64,000 bases of DNA from Streptomyces seoulensis (GCF_004328625.1 NZ_CP032229.1:124001-188000); one strand, 5' to 3'. Positions 1 through 9,150 are shown, counted from the stretch's first letter. Translations and numbers: made by a program. Notes: a model not told the origin generated them from the sequence alone.

Positions 1-198
1 CCCGTGGTCCGGGAGGACTACCGGCTCTGGGCGCCCGAGCAGGTGCCCGCCTGGCAGGAGGCGCTCAACACCGACGCGGCGGCCTACGGCGGCAGCGGCA
101 TCCAGGTGGGCGACGCGGGCAAGCTCTGCCCGGAGGACGGCCGGCTGCGCCTGACGCTGCCGCCGCTCGCCACGGTCTGGCTGACGCCCGCCCGCTGA
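1..198 (+). CDS. glgB: 1,4-alpha-glucan branching enzyme, C-terminal end (partial)
   Basis: The window opens inside this gene; only the last 65 codons are present, read from base 1 to the TGA at 196-198. The remaining protein carries the all-beta C-terminal domain of GH13 branching enzymes: a [11 protein letters not shown] stretch, then a hydrophobic LPPLATVWL ending. The family makes alpha-1,6 branches in glycogen in the cytoplasm. In Streptomyces glgB usually sits with trehalose and maltosyltransferase genes, which would lie upstream of this window. A strong intrinsic terminator follows 26 bases after the stop, so this is the last gene of its operon. Other GH13 enzymes share this C-terminal fold, but the NTDA..YGGSG signature favours GlgB. 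Confidence 0.8.
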   Translation, partial: PVVREDYRLWAPEQVPAWQEALNTDAAAYGGSGIQVGDAGKLCPEDGRLRLTLPPLATVWLTPAR

Positions 199-223
199 GC
201 CCGCGCGACCGGCGCCCGACACG

Positions 224-259
224 GGGCGGCCGGGGTCAGGACGACCCCGGCCGCCCTTT
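224..259 (+). terminator. Intrinsic terminator after glgB
   Basis: Perfect 13-bp stem (GGGCGGCCGGGGT at 224-236, complement at 244-256) with a 7-base loop, followed by TTT. It lies just after the glgB stop and insulates the following acyl-CoA ligase gene. Confidence 0.85.
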
Positions 260-452
260 CGGCATGCCCCGGCGGCCCCACCGATACCGGTACGGAACGG
301 CGGCACCCGGGGCCCACCGGACACCCGCAGGTCATCAGGGGATCACGACTTTCTCCTTCCCCGCACCGAAACCGCTTCCCCGCGCTACATTCGTGCACCG
401 CCGACACAGAGCCGATCGGCGGGGTCACCCTCCGTACTTCCAGGAGCAGCGC

Positions 453-2357
453 ATGCGCGACGTCGCCTCCGCTCCGGCAGCGTTCCCGCCGCCCGCCGGC
501 GGGCTCGCCGACACCGTCTTCGAAAGGGCCGAGGAGAACCCCGGCCTCCCGCTGCTCGCCCGGCACGCCAAGGGCGCCCCCGGCGGCTGGGAGACGGTCA
601 CGGCCGGCCGGCTCCGCGACGAGGTGCTCGGGCTGGCCAAGGGGCTGGTGGCCGCCGGGATCTCGCCGGGCCACCGGGTCGCCCTGATGGCCCGCAACCG
701 CTACGAGTGGACGGTGCTGGCGCACGCGCTGTGGACCGTGGGCGCGGAGGTCGTGCCGATCCATCCGACCTCCTCGCGGGATCAGGTCGAGTGGATCCTG
801 CGGGACGCGGGCTGTGTGGCCGTGGCGGTCGAGGACGAGCTGGGCGTGATGACGGTCGGCACGGTGTGCGCGGTGCTGCCCCGGCTCCGGCACGTGTGGC
901 AACTGGACGCGGGCGCGCTGGCCGAACTCACCGAGCGGGGCGTGGACATCCCGCTGACCACCGTGGAGTCGCTGCGCCGGATCGTGCTGCCGGACTCCAC
1001 CGCCGCCGTCACCTACACCTCCGGCGCCACCGGCCGCCCGATGGGCTGCGCGCTGAGCCACCGGGGTCTCGCCTACCCCTGCGACGTGCTGCTGGCCGGC
1101 TGGGGCCACACGGCGGCGCAGCCGGGCGAACAGCCCTCGGTATTGGCGTTCCTGCCGTTCTCGCACGTGTACGGGATCATGATCCAGACGATGTGCCTGC
1201 GTGGCGGCATCCTGATGGCGCACGAGCCGGAGATGACCGAGGAGGCGCTCGCCTCCGCGCTGAGCACCTTCCGGCCGACGTACCTCTACGGTGTCCCGTC
1301 CGTGTTCGAGAAGCTGTACAAGACGTTCCTGAGGGCCGCTCAGCAGGCGGGCAGGGGTGCGCTGTTCGAGCGGGCGGCGCAGACCGCGCGGGACTTCGCG
1401 GAGGCCGAGGAGCGCGCCCGGCTCGGCATCGGCACCGGCCCCGGGCTGGATCTGCGGCTGCAACACGCCCTGTACGAGCGGACGGTGTACCGCAAGCTCC
1501 GCTCCGCGCTCGGCGGCCGGGCCCGGCGGGGCACCTCGGGCGGGTCCTCGCTGAGCCGCGAACTGTCGCTGTTCTTCGAGGGCATCGGGCTGTACATCCA
1601 CGACGGGTACGGGCTGACGGAGACCTCGGGCGGGATCACCATGCAGCCGCTTGGCCGGGAGAAGTCGGGCACGGTGGGCGTGCCGCTGCCGGGCACCGAC
1701 GTCCGGGTGGCCGAGGACGGGGAGATCCTGGTGCACGGCCCGTCGGTGTTCCAGGGGTACATCGGCGACGAGGCGCGTACCCGGAGTGTGCTGCGCGGGG
1801 GCTGGCTGTCGACCGGGGACATCGGGCGGCTGGACCGGGAGGGGTATCTGACCATCACCGGCCGCAAGAAGGACCTCATCGTCACCTCCAGCGGCAAGAG
1901 CGTGGCGCCCGCCCCGCTGGAGCAGCGGCTGCGGATGCACCCCCTGATCCATCAGGCGGTGGTGGTCGGCGAGGACCGGCCCTGCATGGGCGCGCTGATC
2001 ACCCTGGACCCGGAGTTCCTCTCGCACTGGCGGGCCGCGCTGGCGCTCCAGGGCGACTTCGAGGGGCGGGAGAGCCGGGAGGAGAGCGCGCTGCGCGAGG
2101 AGCTGGCCCGCGCGATCGCCTCGGCCAACAGCACGGTGTCGCGCGCCGAGTCCATCCGGGTCTACCGGGTCGTGCAGGAGCCGTTCGCCCCGGACAACGG
2201 GTTGCTGACGCCCTCGCTGAAGCTGCGCCGGGACGTCATCGCGCGGCACTACGCGGCCGAGATCGACGCGATGTACAAGGCCCGTTCGCGTGCCGCGCGG
2301 GGCGGGCGGACCCCGGAACCGGCGGACTGGGACGAGCCGGACGACGTATTCCGGTGA
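453..2357 (+). CDS. Long-chain fatty-acid-CoA ligase (AMP-forming, FadD15-like)
   Basis: A 634-residue ANL-superfamily enzyme expected to activate fatty acids to acyl-AMP and then acyl-CoA. The ATG at 453 is chosen because CAGGAG lies just upstream and the residues before it look non-coding. Motifs in order: the phosphate-binding loop YTSGATGRPMG near residue 187, YGLTETSGG near residue 388, STGDIGRLDREGYLTITGRKKD near residue 456, and a C-terminal LTPSLKLRR carrying the adenylation lysine. Oddly, the lysine of the usual TGRPKG loop is methionine here (ATG at 1039-1041), although all other motifs are intact. The gene stands alone between a terminator and an ATP-binding regulator gene. Family is certain; chain length and pathway are not. 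Confidence 0.85.
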   Translation: MRDVASAPAAFPPPAGGLADTVFERAEENPGLPLLARHAKGAPGGWETVTAGRLRDEVLGLAKGLVAAGISPGHRVALMARNRYEWTVLAHALWTVGAEVVPIHPTSSRDQVEWILRDAGCVAVAVEDELGVMTVGTVCAVLPRLRHVWQLDAGALAELTERGVDIPLTTVESLRRIVLPDSTAAVTYTSGATGRPMGCALSHRGLAYPCDVLLAGWGHTAAQPGEQPSVLAFLPFSHVYGIMIQTMCLRGGILMAHEPEMTEEALASALSTFRPTYLYGVPSVFEKLYKTFLRAAQQAGRGALFERAAQTARDFAEAEERARLGIGTGPGLDLRLQHALYERTVYRKLRSALGGRARRGTSGGSSLSRELSLFFEGIGLYIHDGYGLTETSGGITMQPLGREKSGTVGVPLPGTDVRVAEDGEILVHGPSVFQGYIGDEARTRSVLRGGWLSTGDIGRLDREGYLTITGRKKDLIVTSSGKSVAPAPLEQRLRMHPLIHQAVVVGEDRPCMGALITLDPEFLSHWRAALALQGDFEGRESREESALREELARAIASANSTVSRAESIRVYRVVQEPFAPDNGLLTPSLKLRRDVIARHYAAEIDAMYKARSRAARGGRTPEPADWDEPDDVFR

Positions 2358-2504
2358 GCCACTTCCCCGTCGGGTGGCCCGACCACGCGTAATCCGCCTC
2401 GCGCTGGGAACCCGCCCTGGTGAACTGACCAGCGACGATGACCGCCCCGGAGCGCGGGGCCCGCACCCGGGCCCGCTCCGGGAGACCGGGCCGGGGAATG
2501 CGAG

Positions 2505-2939
2505 ATGGCGACAGAGCGGCGTTGGGACGGCACACCTCCCTCCGAGAGGGCGCACGAGCGTGCCTACTCCTTTCCCGGCGAACTTCCGAACGTCACGGGC
2601 GCGCGGCTGGCGGCGGAGGAGTTCCTGCGCAAGCTCGCCCGGGACGCGCCGCCCACCGCGCCGGAGTACTGGGACGACATCCTGCTGGTGGTGACGGAGC
2701 TGGCGGCCAACGCGGTGCAGTTCGCGCCGGGCCCGTTCGGGCTGCGGATGCGGCGCACCTTCGACGGGGTGCACGTCACCCTGCACGACACCAGCACGGT
2801 GGTGCCCGAGCCGCGCCCGTTCAGGCCGAGTTCGGGCGGCGGGGGCATCGGCTGGCATCTGGTGCACACCCTGTGCGACCAGGTGAGCGTGGTGGTGGTC
2901 GGGGACGGCAAGGACATCCACGTCTTCCTGCCCTGGTGA
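2505..2939 (+). CDS. ATP-binding regulator, RsbW-like HATPase domain
   Basis: A 144-residue single-domain protein of the anti-sigma-factor-like HATPase family abundant in Streptomyces. The N-box is WDDILLVVTELAANAVQFAP near residue 63, and a glycine-rich GGGGIGWHLVHTL segment near 110 forms the ATP lid. There is no transmembrane or kinase-sensor region. Family members bind a sigma factor or phosphorylate an anti-anti-sigma partner; none is adjacent here, so its partner is unknown. ATG 2505 has a GGGGAATG ribosome-binding stretch upstream. The gene lies 147 bases after the acyl-CoA ligase and 201 before ndh, both on the same strand. Confidence 0.75.
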   Translation: MATERRWDGTPPSERAHERAYSFPGELPNVTGARLAAEEFLRKLARDAPPTAPEYWDDILLVVTELAANAVQFAPGPFGLRMRRTFDGVHVTLHDTSTVVPEPRPFRPSSGGGGIGWHLVHTLCDQVSVVVVGDGKDIHVFLPW

Positions 2940-3140
2940 GGGCGCCGGAAGGTGTACCGGTGCGGAATCGGGTTACTCCGGTGCGTGGAGGGGCAGGCTG
3001 CTGCCCACGCGTCCGCCGCCGGGCGCTTCCGACTGGCGGAACGGCTCGGGGCGCGGTGGGATCGGGTGTGGTGGCAGTGGTCCCGGGCATGCGAACGGCG
3101 TCCACCCGGACCGACGGGAGCCGCAGAAGGGAACAACACC

Positions 3141-4535
3141 GTGACACGACGACCCAGGATTCTGGTGATCGGCGCAGGCTTCGCCGGAGTCGAGTGCGTC
3201 CGCCGGCTGGAGCGCAAACTCGGCCCCGACGAGGCGGACGTCGCCCTGGTGACGCCGTTCTCCTACCAGCTCTACCTTCCGCTGCTGCCCCAGGTCGCCT
3301 CCGGCGTGCTGACGCCGCAGTCGATCGCCGTCTCGCTGCGCCGCAGCAAGAAGTACCGCACCCGGATCATTCCGGGCGGGGCGATCGGGGTGGACCTGGC
3401 GGCGAAGGTGTGCGTCATCCGTACCATCACCGACGAGATCGTCAACGAGCCCTACGACTACCTGGTGCTGGCGCCGGGCAGTGTGACCCGCACCTTCGAC
3501 ATCCCGGGCCTGGCCGAGCACGCCTTCGGCATGAAGACGCTCGCGGAGGCCGCGTACATCCGTGACCACGTCATCTCGCAGCTCGACCTCGCGGACGCCA
3601 GCGACGACCCCGAGGAGCGGGCGGCGCGGCTGCAGTTCGTGGTGGTCGGCGGCGGCTACGCGGGTACGGAGACGGCGGCCTGCCTGCAGCGGCTCACCCA
3701 TGCGGCGGTCCGGCGCTATCCGCGGCTGGACCCGAGCCTGATCCGCTGGCATCTGATCGACATCGCGCCGAAGCTGATGCCGGAGCTGGGCGACCGGCTC
3801 GGCAAGCAGGCGCTGAAGATCCTGCGCGACCGGGGCATCGACGTCTCCCTCGGGGTGTCCGTGGCCAAGGTGACCGAGGACGAGGTCACCTTCACCGACG
3901 GCCGGGTGATCCCGACCCACACCCTGATCTGGACGGCCGGTGTGGTCGCCAGCCCGCTGATCGGCACGCTGGACGCGGAGACGGTGCGCGGACGGCTCGC
4001 GGTGACCCCGGAGATGACCGTGCCGGGGCACGACGGGGTGTTCGCACTCGGTGACGCGGCGGCCGTGCCGGACCTGGCCAAGGGCGAGAAGGACGCGATC
4101 TGCCCGCCCACCGCGCAGCACGCCATGCGGCAGGGCCCGAAGGTGGCGGACAACATCATCCACGCGCTGCGCGGCGAGCCGCTGGAGCCGTACGTCCACA
4201 AGGACCTCGGTCTCGTGGTGGACCTCGGCGGCAAGGACGCTGTGTCCCGGCCGCTCGGCATCGAGCTGCGCGGCATCCTCGCCCAGGCCGTGGCACGCGG
4301 CTACCACTGGTCGGCGCTGCGCACCGGGGTCGCCAAGGCGCGGGTGATGGTGAACTGGCTGCTGAACGCCATCGCGGGGGACGATTTCGTCCGTACGGGC
4401 TTCCAGGCCCGCAAGCCCGCCCAGCTCAAGGACTTCGAGTACACGGACTCCTATCTGACGCCGGACCAGGTCCGCACCGAGGTGCGCACGGCCGAGGCCG
4501 AGGGCAAGGTGCGCGGAAAGGTGACCGGGGGCTGA
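3141..4535 (+). CDS. ndh: Type II NADH dehydrogenase (NDH-2)
   Basis: A 464-residue flavoprotein that transfers electrons from NADH to membrane quinone without proton pumping. It has two dinucleotide-binding folds: GAGFAGVECVRRLE near residue 11 for FAD and VVVGGGYAGTETAACLQ near 163 for NADH. FALGDAAAVPDLAKG near 303 is the late FAD-binding motif, followed by an HAMRQGPKVADNI helix typical of NDH-2. The C-terminal region has the amphipathic segment expected for peripheral membrane attachment. GTG 3141 is preferred because it follows GAAGGGAAC and the flavin fold starts about eight residues later; a frame remains open upstream to 2952. A perfect hairpin follows the stop. Confidence 0.9.
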   Translation: MTRRPRILVIGAGFAGVECVRRLERKLGPDEADVALVTPFSYQLYLPLLPQVASGVLTPQSIAVSLRRSKKYRTRIIPGGAIGVDLAAKVCVIRTITDEIVNEPYDYLVLAPGSVTRTFDIPGLAEHAFGMKTLAEAAYIRDHVISQLDLADASDDPEERAARLQFVVVGGGYAGTETAACLQRLTHAAVRRYPRLDPSLIRWHLIDIAPKLMPELGDRLGKQALKILRDRGIDVSLGVSVAKVTEDEVTFTDGRVIPTHTLIWTAGVVASPLIGTLDAETVRGRLAVTPEMTVPGHDGVFALGDAAAVPDLAKGEKDAICPPTAQHAMRQGPKVADNIIHALRGEPLEPYVHKDLGLVVDLGGKDAVSRPLGIELRGILAQAVARGYHWSALRTGVAKARVMVNWLLNAIAGDDFVRTGFQARKPAQLKDFEYTDSYLTPDQVRTEVRTAEAEGKVRGKVTGG

Positions 4536-4552
4536 ACCGGGTGAGCCGGGCT

Positions 4553-4594
4553 GCCGGAGGCCGCCGTCCCGTGCCGGGGGCGGCGGCCTCCGGC
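4553..4594 (+). terminator. Hairpin terminator after ndh
   Basis: Perfect 14-bp inverted repeat (GCCGGAGGCCGCCG at 4553-4566, complement at 4581-4594) with a 14-base loop, starting 17 bases after the ndh stop. There is no strong T run, as is common for Streptomyces hairpin terminators. Confidence 0.7.
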
Positions 4595-4661
4595 AACTTC
4601 GGCCGTCGTGACATCCTGGGTCGTAGATCATGATCCGGCACGGAAGAAAGAGCGCGGCGGC

Positions 4662-6917
4662 GTGAAGGCAAGGGGACGGGCGCTTCTGGTACGGCTGTGG
4701 GACCGGCTCGCCGCGTCCGATCCGGGACTGCTGCGGCTGATCGCCGGGCTGCGTACGGTGGCCGCGATCGCGCTGACGCTGGTCCTGCTGGCGTCGCTGC
4801 GCTTCCCCGTCCCCCAGCTGGTCGCGGGTGCGATGGCGGCGATGGCGGCGACCTTCGCCGTCCGGGAGACCGAGCGCGCCAAGCAGGCCGTCACGGTGGC
4901 GCTGGCGCTGCCGGTGGCGCTGGCGTCGGTGTCGGCGGGGGCGGTGCTGAACCGCTGGCCGCTGGTCAGCGACGTCTCCTTCCTGCTGATCATCTTCGCG
5001 GCCGTCTATCTGCGCCGGTTCGGCGACCGGGCCACCGGGCTCGGGCTGATCGGCTTCCAGGTCTACTTCCTGTCGCTGTTCGTGCGGGCGACGCCGCCGA
5101 TGCTGCCCTCGCTGTACATCGTGATCACGGTGGCCGTCGGGTGCAGCGCGTTCGCGCGGTTCGTGCTGATGCCGCAGACCGAGGCGGGCACGCTGGACCG
5201 GCTGCGGCGGGCCTTCCGGGCCCGGCTGGGACAGTTGCTGGGCACGCAGATCGAGCTGCTGGACGCGGGTCCGGACGACGTCGACAAGGTCGTGGAGGAC
5301 CTGCGCACGGGTACCGCCCGGCTGCACGAGACGGCGCTGATGATCCAGGGCCGGCTGGAGGGCGGTGCCTCGGACGACGCGACGGCCCGGCTGGTGCAGC
5401 GGCGTGTCGCGGACGCCGAGATCGCCGCCGAGCGGCTCGGGCTGATGCTGCTGACCGCGCGCAGCGCCGAGCGGACCGACACCCTCACCCTGCATCTGCC
5501 GGGCGCACAGCTGCCGTCCGGCCGGATGCTGCCGGTGCGGGACCCCTCGACGGAGACGATGCGCCGGGATCTGCGGGCGCTGCGGCTGCTGGTGCTGCGT
5601 CCGGTGGGCGAGACCTCGGGGACGGCGCTGGCCCAGGTGCGCAACCGGCTGCTCGGCTACCGCGAGGAGGACAATCTGCCGGACGCGTCCCCGGCCGTGC
5701 AGGACGTGTTCCGGGGCATCGGTGAGGCGGCGCGCGCGGTGCTGGGTCTGCGGACCGCGCTGGACGGACCGCAGGACGAGTCCGACGACACCCCGGCGAC
5801 CAGCAGGTCCCGTGAGGAGCTGGACGCCGAGGACGCGGCGATCGAGATCAGCGAGGAGCCCGATCCGGAGACACCCGAGGAGACCGGTCTGCGGCGCCCC
5901 ACGACGCGGGCGGCCATCCAGGTGGCGGTGGGCGCGTCGCTGGCCATCGTGGGCGGTGAGCTGCTGTCCCACCAGCGCTGGTACTGGGCGGTGCTGACCT
6001 GCTGGATCGTGTTCATCAACACCACCTCCACCGGGGAGATCCTGGTGAAGGGCGGCCGGCGGCTGCTCGGCACCGTCCTCGGGGTGGTCGCCGGTATCGG
6101 TCTCGCCGGTGCGGTCGGGCACCACACGTGGACGGCGTTCGCGCTGGTGCTGGTGTGCGTGTTCGCCATGTTCTACACCGCTCCCCTGTCGTACACGCTG
6201 ATGTCGTTCTTCGTGACGGCGGCGCTGGGACTGCTCTACACGCTGCTGAACACGTACAGCATGTCGGTGCTGGTGCTGCGGGTGGAGGAGACGGCGCTCG
6301 GCGCGGCCTGCGGGGTGATCACGGCGGCGGTGGTGCTGCCGGTGCGTACCGACCGGCGTACCAACGAGCTTTTGGTGGCGGTGCTGGACAAGCTGGCCGA
6401 GCTGACGCAGGCGGCCGTGGACCAGCTCAGCGGGCGGCCGCACACGGATCTGGTGGACCAGGCCCGCGAGCTGGACCAGGCGCTGGCCGACCTGCACGCC
6501 GCGACCAAGCCGCTGACGCACCCGGTCACCCCCTTGCGCTCCCGCCGGGACACCGCGCGGTACGTGGTGGCGCTGCTGGAGACCTGCGCGTACCACGGGC
6601 GGGCGCTGGCGGCCACGGCGGAGCTGCTGCCCAGCAACCCGTCGATCGCGGCCGATCCCCGGCTGCGCGGGGTGTGCAGCCGGATCGTGCACAACATCGA
6701 GGCGATCGCCGACCACGTCCGCGACCCGCACTCCTCCGCCGAGCTGGAGACCGGCCCGAGCATCGCGTCCATGCTGGAGCCCGGCACCCTGGCCACCCCC
6801 CGCTGGGGCCGCGTCACCGACCGCGTCCTCCGCCACCTCCAGCGCCTGGACGAAGCCGTCTCCGGCCTCGCCCGCCCCCTGGGCGTCCCGGTGAAGGTGG
6901 AGGCGGCGAAGAAGTGA
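4662..6917 (+). CDS. FUSC-family integral membrane protein
   Basis: A 751-residue protein with the two-cluster layout of FUSC/aromatic-acid-exporter-like proteins. Hydrophobic helices occupy about residues 22-160. A long soluble acidic region runs to about residue 410, and a second helix cluster (from AAIQVAVGASLAIVGGELL) runs to about 560, followed by a soluble helical tail. It may export small organic acids or support envelope integrity; the substrate cannot be read from sequence. GTG 4662 is chosen, with GAAAGAG nine bases upstream; a GTG at 4608 lies too close to the ndh terminator. It is followed closely by a GNAT gene (start 6935), suggesting co-transcription. Confidence 0.75.
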   Translation: MKARGRALLVRLWDRLAASDPGLLRLIAGLRTVAAIALTLVLLASLRFPVPQLVAGAMAAMAATFAVRETERAKQAVTVALALPVALASVSAGAVLNRWPLVSDVSFLLIIFAAVYLRRFGDRATGLGLIGFQVYFLSLFVRATPPMLPSLYIVITVAVGCSAFARFVLMPQTEAGTLDRLRRAFRARLGQLLGTQIELLDAGPDDVDKVVEDLRTGTARLHETALMIQGRLEGGASDDATARLVQRRVADAEIAAERLGLMLLTARSAERTDTLTLHLPGAQLPSGRMLPVRDPSTETMRRDLRALRLLVLRPVGETSGTALAQVRNRLLGYREEDNLPDASPAVQDVFRGIGEAARAVLGLRTALDGPQDESDDTPATSRSREELDAEDAAIEISEEPDPETPEETGLRRPTTRAAIQVAVGASLAIVGGELLSHQRWYWAVLTCWIVFINTTSTGEILVKGGRRLLGTVLGVVAGIGLAGAVGHHTWTAFALVLVCVFAMFYTAPLSYTLMSFFVTAALGLLYTLLNTYSMSVLVLRVEETALGAACGVITAAVVLPVRTDRRTNELLVAVLDKLAELTQAAVDQLSGRPHTDLVDQARELDQALADLHAATKPLTHPVTPLRSRRDTARYVVALLETCAYHGRALAATAELLPSNPSIAADPRLRGVCSRIVHNIEAIADHVRDPHSSAELETGPSIASMLEPGTLATPRWGRVTDRVLRHLQRLDEAVSGLARPLGVPVKVEAAKK

Positions 6918-6934
6918 CGGCGGAGGGGGTGGCG

Positions 6935-7432
6935 GTGATCTCGGCACACGGTCTGCTGCTGCGGGAGTGGACGCCGGAGGATCTGCCCGTCCTGCGCGCG
7001 CTGTTCGACGATCCCGACGTCGCGTACCGCACCCCGCTGGCGGCACCGTTCGACGCGGCGGCCGCACGGGCCTACCTGGACAGCGCGATCGGGGCGCACC
7101 GGCGGCTCCATCTGGCGATCACGACGGACGGCCGCACCGCGCTGGGCGAGATCCTGCTCGACCGGGACCTCGGCGGCATCGGCTACGTGGTCGGCGCCGC
7201 CCACCGGGGCCGGGGGCTCGCGGCGCGGGCGCTGCGAGCGATGACGGAGCACGCGCACCGGGCGGAGGGGATGGACCGGGTGCTGCTGGAGATCGAGCCG
7301 GACAACGCGGCCAGTGTCGCCGTCGCCCGCTCCGCCGGTTACCGCCGGGCGGCGGTGGCGGCGGAGACGGTCACCGACAAGGGGCGGACCTATGAGCTGC
7401 TCACCTGGGAGCACCTGGCACCGGCCGGCTGA
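6935..7432 (+). CDS. GNAT-family N-acetyltransferase (RimJ/RimL-like)
   Basis: A 165-residue acetyltransferase. The acetyl-CoA loop is the HRGRGLAARALRAM segment near residue 90, preceded by GIGYVVG, and the C-terminal DNAASVAVARSAGYRR strand-helix is typical of RimJ/RimL and Acetyltransf_3 proteins. GTG 6935 is selected because GGAGGGGG lies six bases upstream; a GTG at 6914 overlapping the previous stop is also possible. The acceptor substrate is unknown. The last 32 bases overlap, tail to tail, the end of the sigma factor gene on the other strand. Confidence 0.8.
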   Translation: MISAHGLLLREWTPEDLPVLRALFDDPDVAYRTPLAAPFDAAAARAYLDSAIGAHRRLHLAITTDGRTALGEILLDRDLGGIGYVVGAAHRGRGLAARALRAMTEHAHRAEGMDRVLLEIEPDNAASVAVARSAGYRRAAVAAETVTDKGRTYELLTWEHLAPAG

Positions 7433-8249
7433 GGGGCGCGTCGGCTCCGGGGTCCTGGGTCTCGGTGCGGACTCGGGCGCAGATGTGCTGCAGGAGGCGG
7501 GAGACGTGCATCTGGGAGATGCCGAGGCGGGCGGCGATGCGGCTCTGCGAGAGGTCCTCGAAGAAGCGCATGTAGAGGATGTCCCGGTCGCGTTCGGGCA
7601 GCCGGCTCAGACTGCGCCGGGCGGCCTCGCGGTCGACGACGACGGAGTAGGCGGGGTCGGGGGCGCCGAGGCTGTCGGTGAGGGCGCCGCCCTCGCCCGC
7701 CGGATCGGCGTCCAGGGAGAGCGTGCTGTAACTGTCCAGCGCCTCCAGCCCGGTGGTGACCTCCGCCTCGGTGAGCCCGGTGTGCCCGGCGATGCCCGCG
7801 ACGCTGGGCGTCTGTCCGCCAGGCCGGTCGGTGAGGTCGCGGCGGGCGACGCGGACCCGGTTGCGCAGCTCCTGCACCCGGCGCGGAACCCGCAGCGCCC
7901 AGGTGCGGTCCCGGAAGTGCCGCTTGACCTCGCCGGTGATGGTCGGCACGGCGTAGCTCTCGAAGGCGCCGCGTTCGGGGTCGAAGCGGTCGATGGCCTT
8001 GACCAGGCCGAGCGCGGCCACCTGGCGCAGGTCCTCCACGTTCTCGCCCCGGTCGCGGAAGCGGCCGGCGATGCGGTGGGCCATGGGCAGCCAGGCGGTG
8101 GTGAGCTCGGCGCGCAGGGCGTCGCGCTCGGGGCCGGCCGGCAGTGCGGCGAGCCGGGTGAAACGGGCTTCGGTCCCGGGCGCGTCGTCGTGCGTCCGCC
8201 GGGGCCGCGCGGCCTCGGTGGGAGGGGTGTTCGAGCGGTGGGTCGGCAT
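7401..8249 (-). CDS. SigB/SigF-family RNA polymerase sigma factor
   Basis: A 282-residue group 3 sigma factor (sigma-B/F/G class). Region 2 spans about residues 46-120 (NVEDLRQVAALGLVKAIDRFD, then SYAVPTITGEVKRHFRDR). Region 3 follows with PRRVQELRNRV, and region 4 carries RDRDILYMRFFEDLSQSRIA and the helix-turn-helix ARLGISQMHVSRLLQHI. Such factors drive stress or sporulation genes in Streptomyces. The start ATG has GGAG nine bases upstream. The gene directly follows an RsbW-like ATPase gene (57-base gap, same strand), a usual anti-sigma/sigma arrangement. An extra proline-rich tail follows region 4. Confidence 0.88.
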   Translation of the reverse strand: MPTHRSNTPPTEAARPRRTHDDAPGTEARFTRLAALPAGPERDALRAELTTAWLPMAHRIAGRFRDRGENVEDLRQVAALGLVKAIDRFDPERGAFESYAVPTITGEVKRHFRDRTWALRVPRRVQELRNRVRVARRDLTDRPGGQTPSVAGIAGHTGLTEAEVTTGLEALDSYSTLSLDADPAGEGGALTDSLGAPDPAYSVVVDREAARRSLSRLPERDRDILYMRFFEDLSQSRIAARLGISQMHVSRLLQHICARVRTETQDPGADAPLSRPVPGAPR

Positions 8250-8306
8250 GAACGAGCGCTCCAGACGGTGGCGGGTGCGCGGCCGGGAAGGGGCCGTGTT
8301 CAGCGT

Positions 8307-8744
8307 TCAGCGCAGGGGCACGACGGCGGTGACGCACTTGCCGCCGCGCGGGAGTCCGGCCACCCGTACGTCGCGGGCCAGCAGGCTGACGATGGGCCAG
8401 CCCCGGCCCCCGGTGCGGCCGCGGTCGGCCTCGGTGTCCAACCGGGCGGTGGTGTCGGGGAGTTCGTCGCTGCGGTCGCTGACCGAGAGCCGTACGCCGC
8501 GGGTGTCGACGTCGACCTCGAAGCCGGTGATGCCGCCGCCGTGCAGGATGGCGTTGGCGGTCAGCTCGGAGGCGACCAGCAGGGCGTCCTCAAGGGTCTC
8601 GTCGGCGCACGTGAGCGCGCGCTCGCGACAGCGTTCGGTGACGGCGCGGCGCACATCTCTGCGGGCGTCCGCCGGGCGGTACGCCATGCTCCTGCGGCTC
8701 TGCCGGGGCACGGCCGGGGTGCTGGTCGCGTACTGGTCACGCAT
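8307..8744 (-). CDS. RsbW-like ATP-binding protein, probable anti-sigma factor
   Basis: A 145-residue HATPase-domain protein. The N-box lies in LEDALLVASELTANAILHGGG near residue 55, DVDTRGVRLSVSD follows, and the lid region is GRTGGRGWPIVSLLA near 110. By position it is the likely antagonist or switch kinase for the sigma factor encoded directly downstream. Start choice is ambiguous: ATG 8744 and ATG 8756 are both in frame, and the GGGAGGG ribosome-binding stretch is 12 bases from the first and abuts the second. No anti-anti-sigma gene is adjacent. Confidence 0.75.
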   Translation of the reverse strand: MRDQYATSTPAVPRQSRRSMAYRPADARRDVRRAVTERCRERALTCADETLEDALLVASELTANAILHGGGITGFEVDVDTRGVRLSVSDRSDELPDTTARLDTEADRGRTGGRGWPIVSLLARDVRVAGLPRGGKCVTAVVPLR

Positions 8745-8895
8745 GATGTCGTCCATCCCTCCCTGCGCGGTGCCCGGTCTCTCATGGGGCGGTGCCCGGA
8801 CGGCCGGGGGTCTTCCATGCGGCTCACCGCTGGCGGCGATGTCAAACACGGGGTGCGGATGCCTTTTCCGGCTCCCGGACGGGTAGGAGCCCCGC

Positions 8896-9150
8896 ATGAG
8901 CGAAGTCGTGGACGCGGACGAACTGTTGCGGCGCATCCGGCGGGGCCGGGATCTGGCCGCCGAGGAGGAGCGGGTGTGGCTGGAGCGGGCGCAGAGCCTG
9001 ACGGCCACCGATCCCGACCGGGCCCGGGAGGCGACCGAGCGGGCGCTGACGTATCAGGTGGTGGCCGGGGTGCTGACGGAGATCGTCGCGCCGGGCAGCC
9101 GTCCGGCGGACGGCGGGACGGGTGCGGCGGGAGTGAGGCACGTCACGTGA
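8896..9150 (+). CDS. Small hypothetical protein (84 aa), divergent from anti-sigma gene
   Basis: An 84-residue charged, mostly helical protein with no motif I recognise. TAGGAG lies seven bases before ATG 8896, which supports translation. The first 60 residues alternate acidic and arginine-rich helices (DELLRRIRRGRDL, EEERVWLERAQ). The tail is glycine and proline rich. It is divergent from the anti-sigma/sigma operon, so it could be a target or part of that regulon. A large structured element begins three bases after its stop codon. Confidence 0.6.
   Translation: MSEVVDADELLRRIRRGRDLAAEEERVWLERAQSLTATDPDRAREATERALTYQVVAGVLTEIVAPGSRPADGGTGAAGVRHVT

Noticed and set aside
84..2921. A 945-codon open frame on the minus strand opposite the acyl-CoA ligase
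   Set aside because: High-GC shadow frame: arginine/proline/histidine-rich translation without motifs, opposite clearly coding genes.
2973..7067. A 1364-codon minus-strand open frame opposite ndh and the FUSC gene
   Set aside because: Same GC-bias artefact; the plus-strand genes carry full family motifs.
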